DNA of 64,000 bases from Pisolithus tinctorius. Its lineage: Eukaryota; Basidiomycota; Agaricomycetes; Boletales; Pisolithaceae. Both the position numbers and the translations under genes were made by a program. Below are positions 43,211 to 55,499 of the stretch, one piece after another. The stretch spans positions 4,216,001 to 4,280,000 of the forward strand of contig JANFAH010000002.1 of assembly GCA_024663395.1 (NCBI GenBank). Reading direction: 5' to 3'. The notes under the pieces were generated by a model. The model made no database searches, was not told where the DNA came from, and saw only the letters and a program-made list of their open reading frames with translations. Numbering within the stretch: position 1 is the first letter of the stretch; the number at the start of each line of letters is the position of its first letter.

Positions 43211-45177
43211 GGAATCATTGATCACTGATCAATCAGGTCCTTTATTCATTTGGCTAACTTGGCTAATCCTCCATGGCCAGGTCAACAGGATATGAATGCT
43301 AGGTTCATCTCTGGAGAAAAATTCCTATGAGTCTGGTAAGGAAGATTTATTCATTTATTTAGAGGTTTAATTGATTTCATTGATTCTTCCCTGCTAGGCC
43401 CCTGCCAAACTCAACCCAGTTCAGGAGGTTTCTATCATCATGATCATAAGTCCATCACTTTGTGTGCTCTTGAGCAATTCAAAGGCCCTGATGTTCCCAG
43501 TTCAGGGGGTATGTGAAAGTGTCCCCTTCATTTTCATTTTGACTGAGGCTCATCATTGGTACAGTTATAGAGTCTGGTCTTCAAAGGATTATGTCTATGA
43601 CTTTCCCCTTAATCCTTGAACATGTCTCATTGGTTGCCAACTGATGGCCAGAACAACCAGTATATCATGGATGGCTGGACCAACCATCCAGAGAAGTTTT
43701 CAGGGGAGTGTCCCCAGTGGCCTTTCCATCCAGTGGTTCAGGAACTCAGCATACTGGTAAGTCAAGAACCATCAGATTCTATACAAAGTAAATGTTGACC
43801 AGCTGTTGCAGGAGTGAGCACAGCAGAGACAGGAGGGTGGAAAAGGAACAAGGGGCTAGCAGGGTGAACTTTTCACCCCTGTCCCCCAGGCACATGTAAG
43901 TCTATTATACCTATAATCATCACTTCAATGAAATTTCTTTTCAGATGTAGATCATGCCACTTTGAAAAGTAAGTCAATTTCACAATGAAATCAAAATCAA
44001 CATATTATCATGACCATTGTATCTAGATATTTATGTGCCAGTCCCATGCTATGAAGGTGACTACATACCCCCAGGGTGTGATAGATCACCAGACCTGGGC
44101 ACTACACACTGGGGCCCCACATTGGAAAAGTATGTGTAATGTGTTTCTTGAACTTGTTAGCAGTTCTCATGGGAGATAGACTGGCTGCTGGCACAACCCC
44201 CCTAATTTCCTTTGCCCAGCCAGCTGAGGAAAGGGATCACACCCACTCTAGGTGCAATTTGCACTGGCCAAACTCAGAGAGGATTGGAAGTGCAAAGCAG
44301 GATGCTGCATCAGCAAGCCCCAGGGTTTGCCATAGTTGACATACAGTAGCCATTGATTCCACAGGGAAACCATAGTGCCCAGTCATAGCAGCTGCCATAA
44401 GAGAGGGAGAGGTCCATCCACTTGAACTGAACCAAAGATAGCTATCATCTGCTTCTCCCATCTGTCCTCTTTCATGGATGCATAAGAGCTGTCACATGGT
44501 CAGTACAGTATAGAATGAAGCATACCACCATGTGACCAACTGAAGCATTGGGGTCAAGGAGCCCAAATTAACAGTCTGTGCACTGGCATCAGCCCCACTG
44601 ATAGGCATATCTTTACCATCAGAGCTGGAAGCATGAGATGACCTATAGACATCAGTTCACATGAAAATGGATGATAATGGATGATGGGCAAAGGATTCTA
44701 TGAATGTCATCACATTAAGTTCAATCCACAGAAGCAGTCAAGTGTTTCCAGAGGGACAGTTGAAAAGGGCAAGAAAAGGTCTGCAGAGAACAAGATACTC
44801 AAATGTGAGAGGCCCCACACATTTAAGACATGGTCCTACAGAAGATGATCAACAAAACACAAATGAGTGTGGCAGGTTGTGGACACAACAATTGTGAAGA
44901 GTTGGCAAATTGAGACCCTACATAGTAGATTGTAGATGAGGTGCATTGCAAAAGTTGAAGTGAAATCCTAACCTAGTCCTCCTCTGTATAGTGAGCAAAA
45001 AAACATTTAAATACCACTTTTTTGCACACAAATGGTATTGTTAGGATCTACTCAAGCTAAGCTATCAGTTTCATACATTAGTGTAGCAGTTTAAGTGTTG
45101 TGTAGAGCAGCATTTCATGTCTAAGTTTGCTCTGTGATACTGTGTGATGCTGTGGTAGCCATCACACTGTTTTCCCA
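43211..45177. other. No confident gene
   Basis: About 2 kb with weak coding-like islands: a plus-strand fragment GWTNHPEKFSGECPQWPFHP at 43,670, YVPVPCYEGDYIPPGCDRSP at 44,030, and on the minus strand MGEADDSYLWFSSSGWTSPS at 44,460. They could be exons of an old gene but I cannot connect them. Confidence 0.35.
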
Positions 45178-45240
45178 ATGTATTGGCTCAATGTTTACTT
45201 CATAAACATGGCAGTTGAAACAATAATTGTTATGTTCAGA
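45178..45240 (+). repeat. Fragment of the 11.6-kb element's long TIR
   Basis: TATTGGCTCAATGTTTACTT and CATAAACATGGCAGTTGAAA, then TAATTGTTATG, match 12,022-12,085 closely. This shows that the TTA element exists in more than one copy. Confidence 0.65.
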
Positions 45241-45704
45241 AGCCACTCAGCAGTCAGTTCAGTTCTCCTCAGGCATAACTCATTGTTGACAGTTGAGGCT
45301 CATTTGGGAGAGTCTAACTGTCATCATTCATCATACTTGGTAGTTGAGGCTCCATCAAGGGCCTATCTACCTCCATTCATCATCTGAAGAATCATCTGTG
45401 CTTGGTCAGCACACTTGCTTAGTCATCCCTCCACTCCTGCATCACTTGTTGCCAACTTGTGCTAGGAGCACATTCCATTGAAGATCATCACTCTACTTAG
45501 CATCCCCTGTCTAGTCATCACTTGCTCATCTGTTCCTGCATAACTCATCAACAACTTGTGCAAGGAGCATCTGCCATTGAAATTTCCTCACTTTAGATTT
45601 TTCTGCCTTCTAGGTTCTGCAGAGGTACACCACCACTTGCTCTTTATTTGTCTTTTGTGTTGGTTTTGGTTGGTTTATACCACCTTTCCACACTTTGACT
45701 CACA
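45225..45704 (+). repeat. R repeat, 3' end
   Basis: Matches 62,255-62,663: GGCATAACTCATTGTTGACA, AGTTGAGGCTCATT, TTTTCTGCCTTCTAGGTTCT, TTGTGTTGGTTTTGGTTGGT, ending TTTGACTCACA. Confidence 0.75.
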
Positions 45705-45905
45705 GTGTGCTTAACTTACTTCCTCTTTTCTCTTTAGCACTGACAACTCATTCTTGTGTGAAGGATGACTGCTAACATCCAGCAGTCCTTCTATGCATGA
45801 GGGCTTTAGTCTTCATTTGCATGGCATGGCATGCAACTTGTTGACAAGTTATGCAGAGTCAGCCATAACTATGTCCACAACACCTTTGGTGTGTGACAGC
45901 AAGAG
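45705..45905 (-). repeat. R repeat, 5' end in opposite orientation
   Basis: Reverse complement of 60,900-61,085: CTTAACTTACTTCCTCTTTT through CCACAACACCTTTGGTGTGTGACA (the R start on the minus strand). Head and tail pieces of R therefore abut in opposite orientation. Confidence 0.75.
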
Positions 45906-46085
45906 TGGTGTTGAGCAGAACAGGATTGGAACTGTTCAATGATGGAAGGGAGGCAACATGGATTAGCCAGTGCTACAGTGAGGTTGTCAGCAGCCTCTCT
46001 TTAGGACTGAGCTTGAGTTCTCATAATGGTGTAAGTTTTTCAGAGGACAGAGAATGAGATTGTACAGGTGTGAGTATGAATATAT

Positions 46086-47601
46086 TGTCAAGTCTGGGCC
46101 TACTCTGACCAACTCTGATGCTAGACAGGGTCTGGGGAGAGGTGCAGAAGCAAGTCCAACACAGATGAACAGAACTCTGACTAGCAGAGGGTCAGCAGGG
46201 ACAAAGTCTGCTGAAGACTGAGGCAGAACAGAGAGGGCATTGGGTTTAGCTTGTGCACTACTCCCTTGCATGATCTCAGCCCTCATATTTCAGAGGTAGA
46301 GACCAGGTGGATGTTCAGAGGACACTCTGACAGACAGAAGACAGAGAGAGAGAAGGAGTACAGTGTGAATCACTCAGAGGCAGCACCTCTCTACTGGATC
46401 CATTTTTGGTCAGAACTCCATCCAATGAAAATTTTGATAGGAAACATGGCATAATTAGTGTAATCCTGCATTTTCAAAAAACACCCCTGATTACATAGTC
46501 ATTCACTTTTTGGATTGAAAAAAAAAAGATTGACTCATGCCACAAATGTTGGTTCTTACCCAAGTTTCATGTATTGGGGTTGGGTGAAAGCATGTATGTG
46601 TTCAAAGAAGTTTGGTGGCTAATCAATTTAATCATGTCCACACCTTCACCATGGGTGTTGGCATGGCCACCAATGGTACATTTCCCACTGCAAAGCATAC
46701 CAGAAACCCTTGATGATTGCCCTGTGAAGACCACTCATGCCTTCTTCCAAAAAACTTGGTGTTATATCTACAGCAAGGGATTGATGCCAAACAAGCTGAA
46801 TTTGCCATGAAAAAGTACCAATCTCATCACCACTGTGGACCAGTGGTCATGATGAGCATTGGGGTATTGCTCAATTAGTAATCATGATTTGTAATCCAAA
46901 AAGAAACTCTGATGACCATATAAGGAAACTCTGACAAACTCTGTTTGAAATTCACTTTTGGAGGGTCCAATTGTCAAAAACCTCAGAATTCTGGATTTTT
47001 ATTCAGATAGCCCACAGGCCCATAGGCCCTATACTACACCTATGTAGTTGAAATACTTGTTTATGCAAAAGCTGAGGTGTAATTATGATTTTATTTTTGT
47101 CTATAGTCCAGTTGCCTATTTTGAGTGATTCATGCTGTAGGAACTTAGTTGATATTCATACTGAAGAATGGCAGAGTACTGTACATGATTTTATACTACT
47201 ATGGAGGTGCAGTAACCAGAATCAGAACTGACATACAGAGACTCATAAATTTTCAAGTAAAAAACTTCTTGGATGACAAGTGAAGGGAAGATGGAGAACA
47301 TATGACAGGTAACACTGAACAAACTGAAAATGAAACAGCCTAGGTGCCAAACCATGAGGTGCATGCACTGTGGAGTACCTGACTGTGCACTGTCAAGGAG
47401 AAGTCTGAGGGGAGGTCACATGACCTCCTAGAGAATGGTCCACATGGTCCAACAGTAGACCAGTACAAGTCTGACAGAATGCAGAGTGGTGAAGACTCAC
47501 AAACAGTAGTGTGTGGGTGGAGTTGGCATGGAGTGAACAAATGACCAGTGGAGTAGGGTGCAGAGCAAGTAGGGACTTAGGGAAAACAGATGGTTGTGAC
47601 A
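46086..47601. repeat. LTR of a second Gypsy-type family, interrupted
   Basis: Starts TGTCAAGTCTGGGCC and ends GGTTGTGACA. It is collinear with the LTR at 48,811-49,575 and with the CG-rich copy at 56,338-57,152, except for an insertion at 46,361-47,137. The flanking 5-mers (TATAT, AGGCA) differ, so no target duplication survives. Confidence 0.8.
46361..47137. mobile_element. 777-bp TIR element with TA duplication
   Basis: Ends CAGTGTGAATCACTCA (left) and the complement of CAGCATGAATCACTCA (right), flanked by TA at 46,359-46,360 and 47,138-47,139. The site is occupied in this LTR but not in the two related LTRs. A TA duplication and CAGTG-like ends indicate Tc1/mariner/pogo type. A broken frame (FFQKTWCYIYSKGL, then in another frame DAKQAEFAMKKYQSHHH) resembles the C-terminal end of DDE transposases seen in basidiomycetes, so this is a deletion derivative. 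Confidence 0.8.
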
Positions 47602-48249
47602 AGGCACTCCAACATCATCTTGATGTTGTGGCAGGAGAAGGTAATGGTGGAGAAGTATATCTGGACTGACAAGTTCATCAGGCCCTGGGGACAGCAATTA
47701 CCTGCCCAGTGCCCTCAGTGTTATAGCAATCAGAAGTGGGAGGCTGGTTGTTAGGGCAGACTTATTCCTATGAGTGTGAGCATCCTGACTGTGGGAAGGA
47801 CAAGCAGGGCACTTCTTAACCTCCCCAAACATATACCATCTCCATGTCCAAAGAGGCTACCAAACTGACACAGGGAAAAGGGCAAACATCATCCTGGTTG
47901 CTGGAATCTTTGTAAAATACCATACCTTGATACATATGACATGCATGTACTGCAATCAAAAATAGCTGCCTTGTCTTCTCAAACACCATATGACATTAAA
48001 TTTTCAGAAAAAAGTAGCCTCCTGCAGGACAATTCCTTGAGTACTGCCATATAACTGAGTAAATTTGTCTAACAATAATTCCAATGCAATGACCAGGTTG
48101 GCAGAGCTAACTTCAATACCACAGGATAGGGATAGGATATAGGATTTGTCCACCACCATGTGGGTTCAGCCAGCCAACTGCCAGGGAAGTAGTGCACCAA
48201 GTGATAAGACTGGCCAGCCACACTGACCCACTATCAAGATATTGGTCTT
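47602..48249. other. No gene recognised
   Basis: CG-poor spacer between the interrupted LTR and the 45-bp minisatellite. Only short open frames. No repeat relationship within the window noticed. Confidence 0.45.
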
Positions 48250-48745
48250 TCCTTTGATGTGTCTGCCCAACCCTAACTCCAGGTCATGGTTCATTCCCCC
48301 AACCACATCAACTGACCCCACTGCCAGGACATCAGCCCCTCCCCCAGCCATGTTGGCTGGCCCCACTCCCAGGGCATTAGCCAACCCCCTGGCCATGTCA
48401 GCTGACACCATTCCCAGGTCATCAATCCATCTCATAGCCATGTTGGCTGACCCATTTCCAGGTCACAAATCTGTCCCCCAGCCATGTCAGCCAACCCCTC
48501 TTCCAGGTCATTAATCCATCCCCCAGCAATGTTGGCTGACCCCACTTCCAGGTCACTAAGCCATCCCACAGCCATGTTGGCTAACCCCACTTCTAGGTCA
48601 TCAGTCCATCCCATAGCCATGTTGGCCAACCTCATTTCCAGGTCATCATTCCATCCCATAGCCATGTCAGCCAACCCTATTTCCAGGTCATCAATCCATC
48701 CCCCAGCCATGTCAGCCAACCCCACCATCACATTCCAGCCTACCC
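48250..48745. repeat. 45-bp minisatellite, about 11 units
   Basis: GCCATGTTGGCTGACCC / GCCATGTCAGCCAACCC alternate with TTTCCAGGTCATCAATCC. Unit starts lie at 48,347, 48,392, 48,437, 48,481, 48,526 and onward. Because 45 is divisible by three, both strands stay open. The minus strand would give a 15-residue repeat of the type LADMAGGWIDDLEIG, the plus strand one of the type HPPAMSANPTSRSSI. No gene context supports translation. Confidence 0.9.
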
Positions 48746-48810
48746 ACCCCTGGGACCACTGGCCAATGTCAGTTAGTCCCACTTTCAGGACACAATGTAC
48801 ATGTTGGATG

Positions 48811-49575
48811 TGTCAAGTCCAGGCTTACTCTGACCAACTCCAATGCTGATTAAGGTCTGGAAAGTGGTGCAGAAGCAAGTCCAACACACATGAACAGAAC
48901 TCCAACTAGTGGAGGTTTGCCAGAGACAAAATCCACCAAGGCCTCTGAGAGGCAGAGCAGAGTAAGGGCATCAGGTCTAGCTTGTGCACTACCCCCTTGC
49001 ACAATCTCAGCCCTTGTATTTCAGAAGTAGAGACTCAACAGAAGTTCAGAGATAACTCTGACAGAGAGAAGATGGAGAGGATATGGAGTAGGAACTTAGA
49101 TGATATTTGTACTGAGGGAGAATGATGTGCTGTATATGGTTTTATACTCTATGGAGGGTAGTGGGTAAGCACAGTAACCAGAATCAGAACTGACATATGG
49201 AGACTTGTAAAATTTTAAGTGAAAACTTCCTAGACAATAAATGAAGGGTGGACAGAGAACATACAGAGGGTAACATAGAAGCAATCAGAAAGGAAATGGT
49301 CTAGGCACTGAACCATCCAGTGCACACACTGTGGAGTACCTGACTGCATGGTGTCAAGGAGAAGACCAAAGGCTGGACAGGTAACAGTCACATGACCTCT
49401 TGAAGACTGGTCTGTGTGGTCCAACAGTAGGCTAATACCAAGTCTGCCAGTAGGCAGAGTGGAGAAGGTTTGTAAAGGGTGGAGAGAGGGCAGAGTTGGT
49501 GTGGAGTGAGTGAATGACCATGCAGAGTAGTATGCAGTGTGGTTAGGGACTTAGAATGAATGCATGATCATGACA
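48811..49575. repeat. Solo LTR, second Gypsy-type family, TSD GGATG
   Basis: 765 bp, TGTCAAGTCCAGGC to GATCATGACA, with GGATG at 48,806-48,810 and 49,576-49,580. Shares GTGCACTACCCCCTTGCAC, CTCAGCCCTTGTATTTCAGA and TATACTCTATGGAGGGTAG with relatives at 46,086 and 56,338. Nearly all CG sites are lost compared with the latter. Confidence 0.92.
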
Positions 49576-49589
49576 GGATGACCCACTTT

Positions 49590-50745
49590 TAGGAATACAA
49601 GTGACTGAATCATGTGCTTGAACACACTACAACCAGTTTGGGAAGAGACAGGAGAGGAAAGGGCAGCATTTATGATCATCTGCAACAAAATGTCACCTGT
49701 TTACATGGTCACTCCACCCCAAAACTCATACACATTTTTTTGGTCAGCCACAAATATCATGTTTTCCTTGTTGGAGCATAAGGTGCCCCTGTGGTACTTG
49801 ACCACAGTGCGATGTTTTGGCTGCTTACATAAGCTCAAAAAGCGCACACACTTGTAGTATTTTCTGCTAGGATTCCCCCAGTAGCTTGTTCACTACTGAG
49901 GGTAAGTCTGTTCATATTACAAGTATTCTACTGTACCAACATCCCATAGTAGCCTACAGGTACAGTAATACACTCAGTAGTTTGTTCACTACTGAGGTAG
50001 CCTACAGATATTTCTACATTCCTCAGCACTGTACTCCACATCTCTGCACCTCTGAAGTACCACCATGTGCAACATTATGAGACTGACATGCATAACATTC
50101 CCTCCAACCATGTACATACATTCAGGCAAAATGTCCATGGCAAGCACCACCTCCTATCTTATGCCCATGACTAATTGCAGGACAATTATTCAGCCCCCCT
50201 TATGTGCAACAAGAGGGGTCCCCCCTCAGAACATAGGTGTGTATTTATTCTTCTCTGCAGCCCTCCATGTACTAGCTGCTATGAACTTCCACCCACAATG
50301 AATGGTATCTCCTGAGGAAGCCCACCTTTGAATGTCTGGGCATTTGTCATAGGATTGTGCTCTGGTCCTCTCACCATCAGTGTTTGAGCTTGCACCCAAT
50401 GCCATGTGGAAAATGTTGATGTGCATAACCTATTCCCCCCCAATTCCATGATTGATTCAACACATGTCAGTGTGGATGGTGATATCTACATCATTTACTT
50501 TGACTGGCTGCATCATGTACAAGATCATGACAATGCCATGTACATCTTCATCCATGTTGCTGATAATGGCCATCCTCTCAGTATTTGTGCAGAGGATGAA
50601 ATTGCAAACTTGTTGCTTGTCTTGGACATGTAGGCATCTGTTATTGTGCTTTAATACATTTGCTCATGCTCTTTCTAGTGTGGACCACCATTATCTGTTG
50701 GAATTGTTTCCAAGTCTAGACCAATACTGTAAGCTTGGTTACACG
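49590..50745 (+). pseudogene. Unrecognised coding-like segments and one array-type motif
   Basis: Weak plus-strand segments (SVDGDIYIIYFDWLHHVQDH and IFIHVADNGHPLSICAEDE at 50,480-50,620). A motif GCTTACATAAGCTCAAAAAG followed by CGCACAC at 49,825-49,850 resembles sequences in the arms (21,768-21,792) and at 58,238-58,255. Short direct repeats TTGTTCACTACTGAGG occur at 49,888 and 49,984. No family recognised. Confidence 0.35.
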
Positions 50746-50749
50746 TGAT

Positions 50750-51010
50750 CAGTCAACTTACACCACTATGGTGACATTAACTCCACTTGTTCCATAGCAT
50801 TCTGCACTATTCCTTACTATACATAGTAGGCACTTCCATATATGTTACTTTGTCCATGCATATTCCTATGTGTATATAAACTTGGGGTTTTCTCCCCTAG
50901 ACTATAGCACACAATTCACTGTTCACTTCTACTCAAGAACTCATACTCACTCAGAGCTACTTCTCATTTCAATGCTCTATCTGAAAACTAAAGGCAAGTG
51001 CTCTTGCTTC
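50750..51010 (+). repeat. Copia LTR fragment
   Basis: Diverged relative of the LTRs at 526-870 and 63,659: CTCCACTTGTTCCATAGCAT, CCTTACTATACATAGTAGGC, TGTGTATATAAACTTGGG and a following TCACTGTTCACTTC region. Promoter-like TATATAAA at 50,873. Confidence 0.6.
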
Positions 51011-51639
51011 CCATTCCTCTGCCAACATTATCTGGCAGTCATTGCATCAGAGACTCTGTAGCTGGCAAGAGACATAGTTTCTATTTGAGCTGTAGGCTGT
51101 GTCAGGGAGATGCAACTGTCTATGCAAAAATGGTGTTGTATTCATGTATTGTTTTCAGTCTTCACTCCTTGGTTGACCAACCAATCACACATTTCCCCAA
51201 AAAAACATGCTATTCTGTCCCCTATTGTAAGCATGCCCTGTGCCCCTCTGCACTGCTATGCTGATCTTCTATTAGGTTGGAATACAAAGGCTTGTGTTGC
51301 ATGAGGGGGGCTGCAGTGATTGATGTCCACCACAATCAACCTCATGGCCCCCCAGTGGGGCATGCCACTGTCATACTTGGATATCATCAACAAGGTACTA
51401 GGGCACTGCAACCTGCTTGGCATTTTCAACCTTGCATCTACATATTGTGGGGTTTCTCAAGCTCACTTGTGCAGAGTGTACCATGTGGTATTTGCACTGT
51501 AGGATGTAGAGAAAAATATTATTTACAAGACCTCACAAAACATGTTTTATATACAAGCAGGGCTTGTGATACCTGGGTATCACATGCCAGTAACAGTAAT
51601 TACCATGATAGGGTATAACCTACAAGTGCTTCCCAAGCC

Positions 51640-52126
51640 AATTACCCACTGATTACACTCCTTACTCATTAGTTACCAATCACTTACCAAGTGTTTGTAC
51701 CTTGTTTTCCATAGGCTATGCCCCTGTACTGTATATAAACCACTGTACTTGGATAGTTGACAAGAATAAGAGATCAGAGAACCTCTCTTGCTTGCATCTA
51801 TTCATCCCTCAGTGAATTCATCATCAGATTTGCTTCCAGCCCTTCCTGGGCTCACAGTAGTTTTCAGCATCAAATTAAGTGGTCATCCATCCTTCTGTAG
51901 GCTAATAGCAGTCTACCCCATTGCCCTTCTTGTTTTCTTGCTCCCTTCTTCATCAGGAGCACCCCCAAGCCTCAGCACTCACCTTTGAATGTTGTACCTT
52001 GCAAAAACTGTCTGTTTTAGGTCTTCTGCCATCTAGGTATTGCAGAGGCACACCATTACTTGCTTCTTACTGTCTCTGGTGTTCACTGTAGTTGATTTTA
52101 ACCACTGAACCTCACTTTCACTCACA
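51640..52126 (+). repeat. R repeat, 3' portion
   Basis: AGTTACCAATCACTTACCAA, CTTGTTTTCCATAGGCTATG, CCCTGTACTGTATATAAACC (promoter-like, 51,722), AGGAGCACCCCCAAGCCTCA and the end CACTTTCACTCACA match the R tail at 62,160-62,663 and its reverse at 29,283. Confidence 0.75.
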
Positions 52127-52219
52127 GTGGGTGGTCACACACACACACTCAGTGCCATCCCCTGTCATGTCTGCCCATTTGCTCTGGGGTCTGAACAGTG
52201 CAATCACTTACCTGGGTGA

Positions 52220-53640
52220 CTGATGTCACCCCTTTGGTTTTGCTAATATGACCAGCCCTGCTGGGATTGGACTGCAGAGAGGGAGAAAAATAAGCAGCTG
52301 GCCAATGCCATGGTTTACCTGGTTGTTGGTGTTGTTATTGTTGTCACTGTTGGAAGACATAGTTTCTTTCTTTGTATGTATTTGTACTACACCCAAATAT
52401 GGCAGGTAGTGGTTCAAGTTCAAGATGCAAATGTTGCAAGGCCACAAATCTGAGCTTGGCATATACTTGTTTGATGCTTATGTAATGTGGTAACTTCCAT
52501 ATTTGGAAATTACACAATCCACTGGGTGCCTCATTAAGCATACCAAAATTGCCAATGGGTGCCCAATGGTTGCTGGCATAGTGGATGATAAGCAGCCAGC
52601 TACCTATCTTGATACACCCTTCTTTTGTTGACTCACATTAATGTTCACAGCACATTCATGCAATGGACAGCCTGACCCAAGATTGTGGTTTCTGAAGTCA
52701 TTTGAATATGTCAGTCATGCACAAACTTTCATACAGCCCACAGCCTCAGTGACCAGGCCCAAGTATCCTAAGGAATTCACTAGATGCTTAACCCAAGCTA
52801 CATTCTCATAGATCAACTCTGGGTTTCTCAGAGCATCATCTGATTTGCAACCAAGGTTCTGCAGGTCCAGGAATGATATGTATCAATGTCAGTTGGGATG
52901 GTCTGCTAAGTCCAATCACTTGCCTTAGTGTTCAAATGGAAGGCCACCCAACTGCAATTGAAATATTTGGTACTGTCAAGCTGAGTGTTCCCCTTGACCA
53001 TGTGGCAATATCATGAAGTTAATATACAGTGACTCAAAAAAGTGTCCCAATGTTGAGTCATGTTGAAAAGAGTTGACATTTGTGAGAGAACCAGAAGGAA
53101 CTAGTTCAAACAGGCCTTAACCATCATCCTGACAATGAGAGTTTGGTCATGTGATTTGGTTGACATGGCAGTGTGATATACCCATTTCAAAATGACATGG
53201 ATTCCCAGATACTGAAATGGTTCCCAATTGTCAGGAGTAAAGAAACACAGGAAAGAGGGGAAGTTCCACCAGGTATGTTCAACCACAGCAAGCAGGACAT
53301 GGGCTAGAAGGGGTGCAGGTCTTTTTTGTAAAGACATATGTGCTCAGGACAGTAACTCACCAGCCTAGGCAATTCCTATAATATAACCCTTCCACATACT
53401 CAACATCTCTCACAAAATTTTCCCTCCAGGTGTGTTCAAACATTCCATCATGAGTATGGGCAGCTTCAATTTCAGTGCATTTAGTGACAACAAGAGACAT
53501 CCATTTTTGTTGAAAGAAGAGATTAGATCCTATAATTGAAAAAAAGACAATGCAGCAGTTAAAGTAATTCAAACTCTGCAGGATCCTTCTCAGCATGAGG
53601 TTATTAGCCTCAGTGAGAACATTATCTGTCAACTCAACCT
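52220..53640 (-). pseudogene. Unrecognised multi-exon gene remnant
   Basis: Reading from 53,632: LTEANNLMLRRILQSLNYFN, an interruption, then CTEIEAAHTHDGMFEHTWRE and VEYVEGLYYRNCLGW; then HVLLAVVEHTWWNFPSFLCF, FTPDNWEPFQYLGIHVILKW, VYHTAMSTKSHDQTLIVRMM (53,337-53,101); further conserved-looking residues follow in changing frames to about 52,650. A separate small frame near 52,360 reads MSSNSDNNNNTNNQ. The text has strong protein character, but I cannot name the family. Frame changes and stops indicate decay, although some gaps may be introns. Confidence 0.4.
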
Positions 53641-55495
53641 CCTCAGGAAGGGGGGTTGGAGCTCAGCAAGGAGGAGGAGGATCTGCAGACCCCTTGCCTG
53701 AGTATGGTGTTATGTTTCACCTGTCTCTTGCCTGCTGTCTTGCTCAAGTTGATCCATTGGACTATACTTTCCTTTTTCAGCTGTCTTCTCTCTGTTCTGA
53801 TGGCTTACTATCTCCACCACTAGCATTACTTTCTCATGTCTCATTGCATACTCAAGTCACCATTGTTCCACCAATGGCATATTTAGGTATGTGTAATATT
53901 TCTAAATTACAGCAGACTCCCTCTTGACCCATGCCCCTATGAAAATGCAGATGCCACATTGTCCATTCCCATATAGTATTTAGTCTGTCAGCTCAAATCC
54001 TGGAAACCCAGACTCGAGCTGCTCAATCATACAGTGTTCTCAGAACTTCACCCTCAGATCCCTGACCAGGATACTCTTACCAGCATTGCCCAAATCCCTT
54101 ATCATTTACAAGAGTTACTGAAGCCATATGCTCAGTAGAAACCATCAAGCTGTGGCTGAGCTCACACTACACTTTGATCTCAGTCTTAGTGTAACATATG
54201 GTGGTACAGGATCTAAGTCTGCTTTGTCATTGATGGTGCAGCAAATGATGTGGCAGCTCTTCCTGTCAAAGTGGATGGAGAAAGTTGACCAGGATGCCTT
54301 CAGTAGCTAATAAAATTGCAGATATGAGGCATAGAAATGGACCTTGTGAGTCCACCAGTTGCCATTGAAGATTACTAGCATAGCATTGTTGGTATGGAAT
54401 TTGGTTGTTGTAAATCTGGACCCAGGTAGGAATTCTGAGGGCTGTCATCTGAAACACACTAGAGGCCATAAACAGCCATCTAAAGTTCCCAAAATCACCA
54501 TAATAAAATCACCATAATAAAGAAAAAAATGCTCTGATAAAATCTGCAAAGGAGCAACAAAATGAAGGTGACAATGTTCCACCCTAGCACATCTACATAG
54601 GTCCTCAAATGGCATTCTGATATGTCTGCCAATAGTGATCAGTAAATGACTGTAAGATCATAGCACACCAACTAGAAGTTGAGGCTCATAACCTATTGGC
54701 AGAGGAATGGAAAAGGGGCAAGGGTTAGACAGAGCACTTGTTATGCTCTGATGTGGTGACTTTGTCAAATGGACTAGGCATGAATGGATAGAGGGACATA
54801 CTGAGGGCAAAAGTTGTCATAACCCCTATGGCTGACCTACTAACCCTGACTTTGATAGTTCCTTTCTGTTAGGAGTATACACCTGATGTGGAGAGGAGAT
54901 GGAAGAGAGGATAATATTGAGAGCAGTTGCAAGGTAGCAAAAAAATGAGGGTACAGAGTCTCATACTTCTACTTATATACCTTCTGGCAGAGGGCACACA
55001 ATAACTCTGTAAACAGTAGGTCACTGTGGAAGTAAACAATGAAATAGAAATGAGTCAGAGTGACTCAGTAGCAGGGGAAACAAGGCCCAAACCAGCTGCA
55101 CAATCAGACATGCACAGCAAGGGGGCAGAGTCATGATGAGGACAAAACATATCAAATATACTATACATCAGTAAAGGCAGAAATGAGATAGGGGAAGCAT
55201 ACAAGTAAACAATCAAGCCACAGTTGGATGCAGCATCAATGACAAGCTGATAATGCCATAGGGACTGTTGGAGTCCACCAGGCTCTTCCAGGGGTGAAGC
55301 AAGATCCAGACTGCACTCCAGATGATGACTGCAACTACCATGACCACTCCTACTGCTAAGCATGTGACCACATAAGTGTTGTGCAACCAAAAATGGTAAG
55401 AGGGCATCCCAAGGCATAACAGCACTTGCCTTCAGTTTGCTTGTTAAATGTAGCCAGTAGGTTGAGACAGGAGCTAGTGGGCTCAACTGAACTTT
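53641..55495. other. No confident gene
   Basis: Contains a plus-strand open segment at 53,690-53,890 (LSLACCLAQVDPLDYTFLFQ) and a minus-strand segment near 55,425-55,300 with a hydrophobic, membrane-like stretch (YVVTCLAVGVVMVVAVIIWS). Neither has supporting context. Confidence 0.35.
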
Positions 55496-55499
55496 GTGT

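Noticed and set aside
46081..47606. Target duplication for the interrupted LTR at 46,086
   Set aside because: The flanking 5-mers TATAT and AGGCA differ. The insertion is too old or recombined to prove.
55213..55425. Membrane protein with a hydrophobic helix on the minus strand
   Set aside because: A single short open frame without start context, introns or homologues in the window.
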